The notes under the pieces are model-generated. The model was not told where the DNA came from. It searched no databases and was given only the letters and a program-made list of their open reading frames with translations. The translations under genes and the position numbers were made by a program. A stretch of 64,000 nucleotides of DNA from Stutzerimonas stutzeri (lineage in GTDB: Bacteria > Pseudomonadota > Gammaproteobacteria > Pseudomonadales > Pseudomonadaceae): the NCBI RefSeq assembly GCF_002909485.1, contig NZ_PPXG01000001.1, forward strand, positions 248,001-312,000, written 5' to 3'. Below are positions 56,967 to 64,000 of the stretch, piece by piece. The stretch's first letter is position 1, and each line of letters opens with the position of its first letter.

Positions 56967-57011
56967 GTGGGCCTGCTCCAGCGTGACCCCTTTTCGCTGA
57001 TGCAGGCCCAC
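56967..57011 (-). terminator. Long two-part hairpin after terC
   Basis: GTGGGCCTG (56967-56975) and CAGGCCCAC (57003-57011) form a perfect 9-bp outer stem, and CAGCG and CGCTG (56979-56983, 56995-56999) an inner one, separated by symmetric three-base gaps. It starts eight bases after the end of the leftward terC gene. It lacks a long T tract but is a probable transcription end. Confidence 0.5.
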
Positions 57012-57018
57012 CGTCAGT

Positions 57019-57781
57019 TTATTTCGATTGCTCTTGAGCGAGACCGAGCTGCTTCTGCCGTGCGCGCCGGGCCATCATGTTCAGCATCTCGACCCCGGCG
57101 GAGAACGCCATGGCGGCATACACGTAGCCCTTTGGTACGTGGGCACCGAAGCCTTCCGCGATGAGGGTCATGCCGATCATCAGCAGGAAGCCGAGCGCGA
57201 GCATCACGACGGTCGGGTTCTCGTTGATGAATTTGGCCAGCGGGTTCGCCGCCAGGAGCATCACGGATACCGCGACGACCACGGCAATGACCATGATCGC
57301 GACATGATCGGTCATACCCACCGCAGTGATGATGCTGTCCACCGAGAACACCAGGTCGAGCAGCAATATCTGCGCAATCGCGGCGCTGAAGCCCATCGTG
57401 ACGGCATTGTCGAGCTGCTTGCCTTCGAACATATCGCCGCCGGGTGTCGGGTCGACACTGTGGTGAATCTCCTTGGTGGCCTTCCAGAGCAGGAACAGGC
57501 CGCCGCCGATCAGAATCATGTCCTTCCAGGAAAACGCATTGCCGAACAGTTCGATGACCGGCTCGGTGAGCTGAACGATCCAGGCCACCGTGCCGAGCAG
57601 GCCCAGTCTCAGGACCAGCGCCAGGCTGATGCCGATGCGCCTCGCGCGCTCACGCTAGCTTGTTCGTCAGAATCGAAATGAAGATCAGGTTGTCGATGCC
57701 GAGCACCACCTCCATGGCGATCAAGGTTGCCAGGGCAACCCAGGTGGTGGGTTCGGAGAAGAGCTGGATAAGCGATTCCAT
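57019..57781 (-). pseudogene. TerC family integral membrane protein, disrupted by a frameshift
   Basis: The N-terminal part starts at 57781 with MESLIQLFSEPTTWVALATL and continues through [22 protein letters not shown] to a stop at 57650. The rest of the family sequence resumes in another frame with [18 protein letters not shown] and runs to 57019. Intact relatives have a few residues (a PE-containing stretch) between NKL and RERARR, so an out-of-frame loss of about 10-11 bases near 57651-57657 explains the break. The downstream part includes [14 protein letters not shown], the second metal-motif repeat. TerC proteins are linked to manganese export or protein secretion stress; this copy is probably inactive unless the break is a sequencing error. 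Confidence 0.8.
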
Positions 57782-58110
57782 ATGGATCTCTAGCGTGAGT
57801 GATGACGATCCCGCGTCTGGCGGGTGCGCGAGCATAGCTGGAAGGCAATCCGTAACAGAGCCCGCATTTTTGACCGCTTTGTATCAAATCGATTCAGTGC
57901 CAAGTGGCGGCTGCCTCGCGTGCGGTAACCGTCCCTATAGCGCCAGGATGCGTCGAAATCCCATGCGCCTGGGGCGCCAGAATCAGGCAAGCCAGACCGT
58001 TTGTTCTTTGGCCACCACTTGACACCTGCGGGTGCAAAGCCCGGCGGTTTCTGCTTTTATGACCTGCAGCACGCTGCGGAATACCGCCCGCCCATTCATC
58101 ACGATGCATA
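57782..58110. other. Intergenic region between divergent terC and the hybrid kinase
   Basis: About 329 bases. I looked on the minus strand for a yybP-ykoY manganese riboswitch, which often precedes terC-type genes, and did not find its conserved GGGGAG core. TTGACA occurs at 58019-58024 but without a good -10. No gene is supported. Confidence 0.5.
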
Positions 58111-61100
58111 GTGGAAATAGCTCTGGAAAATCTGACCCGAGAGGAGCTGGTGGCTGAGGTGGCGCGCTTGCGCGCGGTTCTGGGCCTGGCTGGAATCGAT
58201 CCAGACCCAGCCTTGTCCCAAGTTCCCCTTGATACCCAGCCCGCCCGCGAGCAGCATCGTCAGCACCCGACAACCGTACAGTCGGGCGTTTCGAAAGATA
58301 TCCCTGAAACGTTGCATGCCAGCCTCCTGGCACTGGCTGGCAGCGAGGCGCGTCAGCGCGCGATATTCGAGAGTGCGATCGACTTCGCCATCATCCTGAC
58401 CGACACCGCAGGCATCATCACCGACTGGAATGCCGGCGCCGAGCAGGTGATGGGCTGGACCGCAGAGGAGATGCGCGGGCAAAGCGCCGAGCGGTTCTTC
58501 ACGCCGGCCGATCGGGCCTGCGACTGGCTCGGCGAAGAGATGCAGAGCGCGCTACGTGAGGGCCGCGCCCTGGACGAGCGATGGCACCTGCGCAAGGACG
58601 GTCAGCAGTTCTGGGCAGCGGGCGAACTCTCGCCGATCCATGACGAAAACGGTGCACACCTCGGCTTCATGAAAATCCTGCGTGACCGCACCAGCGAGCA
58701 CCTTGCGGGCCTCGCCATGGAAGATACCCAGGTGCGTTATCGGCTGGCCGCGAAGGCGACCAACGATGCGGTCTGGGACTGGGACCTGGTCAGCAATCAC
58801 GTGTTGTGGAATGACGCGCTGGAGCAGGCGTACGGCCATCCGCTGGCAAACGTCGACAGCTCTGGTGACTGGTGGCTGGCGCATATCCATCCGGATGACC
58901 GTGCACGTATTCATCGGTCTATCCATGCGGTCATCAATGGCAGCGAGGTGACCTGGACCGACGAGTACCGCTTTCGCCGTCTGGATGGGTCCTACGCGGA
59001 TATCCTCGACCGCGGTCATGTGATTCGTGACGTTCACGGCCAAGCCGTGCGGATGATTGGCGCGATGCTCGACCTGACGCGCATGCGCGCCGCCGAGGCG
59101 GCCTTGCGCCAGAGTGAGGAACGCTTCAGCACCATTCTGGAGACCATCGAGGCGGCATTCGCCATCGTTCAGGTCAAGTTCGATGCCGACGACAATCCCG
59201 TGGATTACTGCTTCCTCGAGGCCAATCCTGCGTTCGAGCGCCAGGCCGGCGTAGACCTGCGCGGCAAATGGGTCACCGAGTTCGCGCCGGACCTGGAGCA
59301 GTTCTGGTTCGAAGCCTATGGCCACGTAGCCAAGACCGGTGAGCCTGCCAATTTCGAGAACTATGCCGAGGCGTTCGAACGCTGGTTCGACGTTCGCGCC
59401 GTCCGCGTCGGCGATCCCGCCGAGCGGCGAATCGCCATTCTATTCAACGACGTCACCGAGCGCAGAAACGCCGAAGAGCGGCTTCGGATCAGCGAAGCCC
59501 TCGCCCGCGAGAACGTGCAGCGCGTCCAGCTGGCCTTGGAGGCAGGCGCGATCATCGGTACCTGGAACTGGCATCTGCCGACCGACCGCTTCACCGTGGA
59601 TGAGGGCTTTGCGAACGCCTTCGGCCTCGACCTCGCTCTCGGTCGCGAAGGGCTCAGCCTCGAGCAAATCATTGCAACGGTGCACCCCGAGGACAGGGAC
59701 GGGCTGATCGCTGCAATCGAAGAAGTCATTGCCCGTGGCGGCGCCTATGCGCACCAGTACCGCGTACGACGGGCCGATGGCCGTTTCTACTGGATCGAGG
59801 CAAACGGGCGCGTCGATCATGCCGAGGACGGCACGCCGCTGAGCTTCCCCGGCGTACTGATCGACGTCGAGGACCGGCGCTCCATCGAAGCGGAGCGGGA
59901 TCGCGCCACCGCTGCGCTGCGCGCGCTCAACGACACGCTGGAACAGCGCGTGGCCGAGCGGACGGCAGAGCTGATCCAGGCCGAAGAGAAGTTGCGTCAG
60001 TCGCAGAAAATGGAAGCGGTCGGCCAGCTGACTGGCGGTCTTGCCCATGACTTCAACAACCTGCTGGCCGGTATCAGCGGCGCGCTGGAATTGATGAATC
60101 TGCGGATTTCCCAGGGGCGGCTGGACGATATCGACAAGTACATGTCGGCTGCGCAGGGCGCCGCCAGGCGTGCCGCGGCGCTGACCCATCGGCTGCTCGC
60201 CTTTTCCCGCCGGCAGACTCTCGACCCGCGGCCGGTTGACGTCAACATGCTGATGGAGGGCATGACCGAGCTGATCCAGCGCACGGTGGGGCCGAGCATC
60301 CTCCTCGAAACCATCAGCGCGCCCGACCTCTGGGCGGCGTCGGTCGATGCCAGTCAGCTGGAGAACGCGATTCTCAATCTCTGCATCAACTCGCGCGACG
60401 CGATGCCCGACGGCGGTCGGATCACCATCGAGACCGCCAACCGCGTGCTCGGCCCGGAGATGGCGCAGGTCTATGACCTGCCCGCCGGCGAGTATCTGTC
60501 GCTGTCCGTCACCGACACAGGGGCCGGCATGACGCCCAGCGTGATTGCAAAAGCGTTCGACCCGTTCTTCACCACCAAACCGATTGGCGAAGGCACCGGG
60601 CTGGGGCTTTCGATGATCTACGGATTCGCCAAACAGTCCGGCGGGCAGGTGCGTATCGATTCCGAGGTCGGTCGCGGAACCTCGATGTGCATCTACCTGC
60701 CGCGCTACCACGGCAATGCCGGGACCGGCACCTTGGCGCAAAGCAACTCCGCGACAGCGCTTGCGGGCGCCTGCGGCACGATTCTGATCGTCGACGACGA
60801 GCCGACTGTGCGCCTGCTGCTGATGGATGTGCTGGGCGATCTCGGCTACACACTGATCGAAGCGTCGGACAGCGTGGCCGGGCTGAAGCTGCTGCAGTCG
60901 GATGTGAGCATCGACCTGCTGATCACCGATGTCGGCTTGCCCGGTGGGATGAACGGCCGGCAGATGGCCGATGCCGGTCGCCAGGTGCGCCCCGGCCTGA
61001 AGACGCTGTTCATCACTGGTTATGCCGAGAGCGCCGCGTTGGGCAACAGCTCGCTCGGCGCTGGCATGCAGGTGCTGACCAAGCCTTTCGCGATAGATGT

Positions 61101-61137
61101 CCTCGCTGCCCGGGTGCTCGAGATGATGAAAGGCTAG
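58111..61137 (+). CDS. Hybrid sensor histidine kinase/response regulator with four PAS domains
   Basis: A 1008-residue protein without membrane helices, so cytosolic. After a short coiled start, PAS domains occupy about 85-200, 205-330, 335-460 and 465-595. A coiled coil (LNDTLEQRVAERTAELIQAEE) leads to the kinase with phosphoacceptor His646 (GGLAHDFNNLLAG), the N-box NAILNLCINSRDAMP and DTGAGM. A C-terminal receiver has Asp940 in LLITDVGLPGG and Lys in LTKPFA. The GTG start at 58111 is the best in-frame choice. No cognate regulator is next to it, so the receiver may relay to a distant partner. The potassium genes follow. Confidence 0.9.
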   Translation: MEIALENLTREELVAEVARLRAVLGLAGIDPDPALSQVPLDTQPAREQHRQHPTTVQSGVSKDIPETLHASLLALAGSEARQRAIFESAIDFAIILTDTAGIITDWNAGAEQVMGWTAEEMRGQSAERFFTPADRACDWLGEEMQSALREGRALDERWHLRKDGQQFWAAGELSPIHDENGAHLGFMKILRDRTSEHLAGLAMEDTQVRYRLAAKATNDAVWDWDLVSNHVLWNDALEQAYGHPLANVDSSGDWWLAHIHPDDRARIHRSIHAVINGSEVTWTDEYRFRRLDGSYADILDRGHVIRDVHGQAVRMIGAMLDLTRMRAAEAALRQSEERFSTILETIEAAFAIVQVKFDADDNPVDYCFLEANPAFERQAGVDLRGKWVTEFAPDLEQFWFEAYGHVAKTGEPANFENYAEAFERWFDVRAVRVGDPAERRIAILFNDVTERRNAEERLRISEALARENVQRVQLALEAGAIIGTWNWHLPTDRFTVDEGFANAFGLDLALGREGLSLEQIIATVHPEDRDGLIAAIEEVIARGGAYAHQYRVRRADGRFYWIEANGRVDHAEDGTPLSFPGVLIDVEDRRSIEAERDRATAALRALNDTLEQRVAERTAELIQAEEKLRQSQKMEAVGQLTGGLAHDFNNLLAGISGALELMNLRISQGRLDDIDKYMSAAQGAARRAAALTHRLLAFSRRQTLDPRPVDVNMLMEGMTELIQRTVGPSILLETISAPDLWAASVDASQLENAILNLCINSRDAMPDGGRITIETANRVLGPEMAQVYDLPAGEYLSLSVTDTGAGMTPSVIAKAFDPFFTTKPIGEGTGLGLSMIYGFAKQSGGQVRIDSEVGRGTSMCIYLPRYHGNAGTGTLAQSNSATALAGACGTILIVDDEPTVRLLLMDVLGDLGYTLIEASDSVAGLKLLQSDVSIDLLITDVGLPGGMNGRQMADAGRQVRPGLKTLFITGYAESAALGNSSLGAGMQVLTKPFAIDVLAARVLEMMKG

Positions 61138-61267
61138 GTCAGGCTTCGAGCGTTCTATTTCGGCCGTCCAGTTGAAGAATCGAAGCAATGCGCCTAGCCT
61201 CTCGCTCTGCTTTCAGGGCCGCCGATTCCGGCGGTTCTCACTCTTCGGATCCGTCAGTGTGGGTCGA

Positions 61268-62596
61268 ATGAAATCACTGCTGCACCCAGGCAGGGTTGTC
61301 TCGCTCGTTTTTCTCTTCGCCATTCTCTGCGGTACAGCGTTGCTGTCATTGCCCGCTGCCCAAGCCCAGGGTGAGTCGGCGCCGTGGATCACTGCCTTCT
61401 TTACCGCCGTGTCAGCGGTCAGCGTCACCGGGCTAGTGGTAGTCGACACCGGCACCTATTGGTCCACTTTCGGCCAGGTGGTGATCATGCTGCTGTTCCA
61501 GCTCGGTGGCTTCGGCATGATGACCCTGGCAACCCTGCTCGGGTTGCTGGTCAACCGCTCGTTTCACTTGCGAACCAAGCTGATCGCTCAGGCCGAATCC
61601 CACGTGCTGGGGCTGGGTGACATCACCAGCGTGGCGAAGCTCGTTCTGGTGGTGACGCTGGTGATGGAGCTGGCGGTGATGCTGCTGCTCACCCTGCGCT
61701 TGCACCTGACATACGACCTCGCCTGGGGCGATGCAGCCTGGAGCGGGCTGTTCCACGCGGTGTCGGCGTTCAACAACGCCGGGTTCTCGATTCACGGCGA
61801 CGGCCTGGTCCGCTATGCCACTGATGCGCTGATCCTGACACCGGTGATGAGCGCCATCGTGATCGGCGGGATAGGCTTTCCGGTGCTCTACGATCTGCGC
61901 AGCAAGTGGACCGATCCGCGGCATTGGTCGCTGCACACCAAGCTGACGCTGTCCGGGACTGGGGTATTGCTGGCAGGCGGCTTCCTGGCCGTGTTGCTGT
62001 TCGAGTGGTCCAACCCGGGCACGCTCGGCCCGATGGCCTGGGCGGACAAGATGCTCTCGGCGGCCTTCGTTTCCGTCTCGGCGCGTACAGCCGGCTTCAA
62101 TGCCATCGACATCGGCGCGCTGACCCACGAGAGCTGGGCGCTGCACTATTTTCTGATGTTCATTGGCGGTGGCAGTGCCGGTACCGCGGGCGGGGTCAAG
62201 GTCGGAACAGTGGCCATCCTGGCGCTGATGGTGATCGCCGAGATTCGCGGCCGGCCCGATGTCGAGGTGTTCGGCCGTCGGGTCGGCAGTTCCGTGCAGC
62301 GCCAGGCCATTACCGTGCTCGTGCTGGGCAGCGCGCTGGTGGTGCTGGGTACGCTGGTCATCCTGCGCGACACCGATATCCCGACCGATCAGGTCATCTT
62401 CGAAGTCATTTCGGCATTCGGCACGGTCGGCCTGTCCACCGGCATTACCGCGGACCTGCCGGAAACCAGTCAGCTCATGCTGACCCTACTGATGTATGTC
62501 GGTCGGGTCGGCACCATCACGCTGGCCGCTTCCCTCGCACTGGGCGAGCACCGCATGCCATACCGCTATCCGGAGGAACACCCAATTGTTGGCTAA
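61268..62596 (+). CDS. TrkH/KtrB family potassium uptake protein
   Basis: A 442-residue membrane protein of the TrkH/KtrB superfamily with four pore repeats. Filter-like segments include VSAVSVTGLVVVDTG, VSAFNNAGFSIHGDG, VSARTAGFNAIDIG and SAFGTVGLSTGIT. Length suits KtrB more than TrkH (about 480). The ATG at 61268 begins the family-like sequence. It overlaps the regulatory subunit gene and forms a sodium- or proton-coupled potassium channel system. Confidence 0.92.
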   Translation: MKSLLHPGRVVSLVFLFAILCGTALLSLPAAQAQGESAPWITAFFTAVSAVSVTGLVVVDTGTYWSTFGQVVIMLLFQLGGFGMMTLATLLGLLVNRSFHLRTKLIAQAESHVLGLGDITSVAKLVLVVTLVMELAVMLLLTLRLHLTYDLAWGDAAWSGLFHAVSAFNNAGFSIHGDGLVRYATDALILTPVMSAIVIGGIGFPVLYDLRSKWTDPRHWSLHTKLTLSGTGVLLAGGFLAVLLFEWSNPGTLGPMAWADKMLSAAFVSVSARTAGFNAIDIGALTHESWALHYFLMFIGGGSAGTAGGVKVGTVAILALMVIAEIRGRPDVEVFGRRVGSSVQRQAITVLVLGSALVVLGTLVILRDTDIPTDQVIFEVISAFGTVGLSTGITADLPETSQLMLTLLMYVGRVGTITLAASLALGEHRMPYRYPEEHPIVG

Positions 62597-63290
62597 ATTG
62601 TTGTTTTCAGAGCAGTTTTCGTTCTCTAAAGGCGACAGCGTGGTGGTCATCGGGCTGGGGCGGTTCGGCAGTTCGGTGGCGCGCTCATTGACGCGTCTGG
62701 GCCATGATGTGATGGGTATCGATCAGGCGGCGGAGCCCGTGCATGCCTGGGCCGACCTGCTGACCCATGCGGTGCAGGCCGATTCCACCAATGTCATGGC
62801 GCTGCGGCAGCTCGGCGTCGCCGATTTTCCCCACGCGATCGTCGGCATCGGCTCCGACATGGCGGCAAGCCTGATGACCATCATGGCGCTGACCGAGCTG
62901 GGCATCAAAGACATCTGGGTCAAGGCGCTGACGGCCGAGCACGGGCAGATCGCGACGCGGATCGGCGCGCACCATGTGGTCTATCCCGAGGCGGACATGG
63001 GCGAGCGGGTCGCCCATCTGATCTCCGGGCGGATGGTGGATTTCATCGAGTTCGACGACGGTTTCGCCATCGCCAAGATCCATGCGCCGGAACGCGTTCA
63101 TAACGCGACGCTCGCCGCCGCCGGGGTGCGCGAGAAGTTCGGCGTGACCGTCGTGGGCCTCAAGCGCGCCAATGAGGATTTTCAGCATGCGACGCCCAGC
63201 ACCCAGGTGCTGCCGGGTGATCTGCTGATCGTTTCGGGCCCGACCCATGACATCCAGCGTTTCGCCGGCCAGGGGCGCAAGCGAAGCTGA
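62586..63290 (+). CDS. TrkA/KtrA family potassium uptake regulatory protein
   Basis: A 234-residue cytosolic RCK protein. The N-terminal Rossmann motif VVIGLGRFGSSVARSL binds nucleotide; a C-terminal TrkA-C domain (about 150-225) is present. The start is TTG at 62586 with GGAGG nine bases upstream, inside the end of the channel gene. It gates the KtrB-like pore in response to ATP/ADP or cyclic dinucleotide. Confidence 0.9.
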   Translation: MLAKLLFSEQFSFSKGDSVVVIGLGRFGSSVARSLTRLGHDVMGIDQAAEPVHAWADLLTHAVQADSTNVMALRQLGVADFPHAIVGIGSDMAASLMTIMALTELGIKDIWVKALTAEHGQIATRIGAHHVVYPEADMGERVAHLISGRMVDFIEFDDGFAIAKIHAPERVHNATLAAAGVREKFGVTVVGLKRANEDFQHATPSTQVLPGDLLIVSGPTHDIQRFAGQGRKRS

Positions 63291-63421
63291 GGCCTGGGGC
63301 TACGCGCTCCTTTAGTGCGGCAGCCGAGAGGCGACTACGCTTCTCGGGCGGTCGAGCCTGCGATTCAGTGATCGATAGCCTGGGCTCGCTGCTTCCTTCG
63401 TTGAATTAGAGGACGCCGAAC

Positions 63422-63811
63422 GTGAACTCATTAACCGGTGGCTGCCTGTGCGGCAACGTGCGGATCATGACGGTGGGGCAGCCTTATCGCGTCGGGATCT
63501 GTCATTGCCTGGACTGCCGCAAACATCATGGCGCGCTGTTCTATGCGGCTGCGGTGTTCCCCCAGGATGCGGTAACCGTCGAGGGCGAGACGGCCGAATA
63601 TGCCGGACGGCATTTCTGCCCGTGCTGTGGCTCGTCTGTTTTTTCCCGCCTCGCCGATGAAATCGAGGTGCATCTCGGCGCCCTGGATGCACCCGACCAA
63701 CTGACGCCGACCTACGAATGCTGGACCGTGCGTCGCGAAGGCTGGCTGCCGCCGTTTCCGCTCAACCGGCGCTACCAGCACGATCGCGACGACTCCAGCC
63801 GCTTCGAATGA
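63422..63811 (+). CDS. GFA family protein (Mss4-like, zinc-binding)
   Basis: A 129-residue glutathione-dependent formaldehyde-activating-type protein. The zinc ligands are visible in GGCLCGNVR, CHCLDCRKHHG and FCPCCGSSVF. The start is GTG at 63422. Most members do not make S-hydroxymethylglutathione and their function is unknown. It converges with the oxidoreductase gene, with a three-base gap. Confidence 0.88.
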   Translation: MNSLTGGCLCGNVRIMTVGQPYRVGICHCLDCRKHHGALFYAAAVFPQDAVTVEGETAEYAGRHFCPCCGSSVFSRLADEIEVHLGALDAPDQLTPTYECWTVRREGWLPPFPLNRRYQHDRDDSSRFE

Positions 63812-63814
63812 GCG

Positions 63815-64000
63815 TCATTGGCCGCTGGCGATCAGCGGCTGCTCTGTTTTCTGGGTGTTCGGCAGCACGCGAATCGCGATGAATTTCGAAGTCGGCGTGT
63901 GGCTGCGCTCGCCAAAGCTCTCCAGCGGCACCAGCGGGTTGGTTTCCGGGTAGTAGGCGGCGGCCTGGCCGGGCGGGGTGTCGTAGGCGAGCAGGGTGAA
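63815..64000 (-). CDS. FdhF/YdeP family molybdopterin oxidoreductase, C-terminal fragment (cut by window edge)
   Basis: The last 61 residues are in the window on the minus strand, ending at a TGA at 63815-63817. The sequence AAAYYPETNPLVPLESF and the following HTPTSKFIAIRVLP match the end of YdeP-type formate dehydrogenase-like oxidoreductases, which bind molybdopterin and an iron-sulfur cluster. Most of the gene lies beyond the right edge. Confidence 0.8.
   Translation of the reverse strand, partial: FTLLAYDTPPGQAAAYYPETNPLVPLESFGERSHTPTSKFIAIRVLPNTQKTEQPLIASGQ

Noticed and set aside
57782..58110. Manganese (yybP-ykoY) riboswitch before terC
   Set aside because: The conserved GGGGAG core and pairing elements could not be found on the minus strand by eye.

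Overview
The window reads as a chromosomal segment of a Pseudomonas-type gammaproteobacterium, most likely the Stutzerimonas (Pseudomonas) stutzeri group. This is inferred from the high GC content, Pseudomonas-like protein sequences (FabA/FabB, GpsA, MmsA/MmsB, TgpA-type transglutaminase), an inverted pair of REP elements, and a CbrB/RpoN-type small-RNA locus. No database search was possible. I see no rRNA, tRNA, CRISPR array, phage or insertion sequence.

Layout. 1-2.1 kb: two tandem methyl-accepting chemotaxis proteins (the first cut by the window edge) with nearly identical C-termini. 2.2-15.7 kb: housekeeping genes, namely sstT, the fabA-fabB unsaturated fatty acid pair, gpsA, a DUF4389 protein with sixA, a hot-dog thioesterase, two overlapping alpha/beta hydrolases, a DUF4892 protein, an AI-2E family permease, a patatin-like phospholipase, selD-mnmH and a small lipoprotein. 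16-20.9 kb: a MoxR-DUF58-TgpA operon and a TesB-like thioesterase. 21-22.9 kb: a periplasmic rhodanese with a CsoR/CstR-like operator, an unknown helical protein and a YqaA/DedA-type membrane protein.

22.9-38.3 kb is a catabolic region. One cluster runs rightward: an AraC regulator, then SDR dehydrogenase, thiolase, acyl-CoA dehydrogenase, AMP-dependent acyl-CoA ligase and alpha-methylacyl-CoA racemase. A second runs leftward: mmsA, enoyl-CoA hydratase, mmsB, 3-hydroxyisobutyryl-CoA hydrolase and acyl-CoA dehydrogenase, with a divergent LysR regulator. Together they look able to degrade valine and isoleucine skeletons and free 2-methyl-branched acids.

Between the two clusters lies what I consider the main discovery. 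It is a gene-free 0.4-kb stretch (about 31085-31445) with a sigma-54 promoter, an upstream TGTTAC-N14-GTAACG palindrome matching the CbrB target, several A-rich CA motifs and a strong terminator. This is the anatomy of a CrcZ/CrcY/CrcX-type RNA that sequesters Hfq/Crc and relieves carbon catabolite repression. Leaders of five flanking catabolic transcripts (SDR, ligase, mmsA, mmsB, acyl-CoA dehydrogenase) carry the same kind of A-rich CA motif at or just upstream of the ribosome binding site, so target genes and decoy RNA seem to sit side by side.

38.4-46.8 kb: a DUF2892 protein and the complete kdpFABC-kdpDE high-affinity potassium system with a KdpE-like operator. 46.8-53.8 kb, leftward: an alpha-glucan phosphorylase, a membrane-anchored EEP-family hydrolase and a large class A PBP-like protein with an expanded transpeptidase region. 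54-55.9 kb: an AraC regulator and the azlCD branched-chain amino acid exporter. 55.9-58 kb: an SH3-domain membrane protein and a frameshifted terC. 58.1-63.3 kb: a four-PAS hybrid histidine kinase and a TrkH/KtrB plus TrkA/KtrA potassium system. 63.4-64 kb: a GFA-family protein and the C-terminus of an FdhF/YdeP-type oxidoreductase cut by the right edge.
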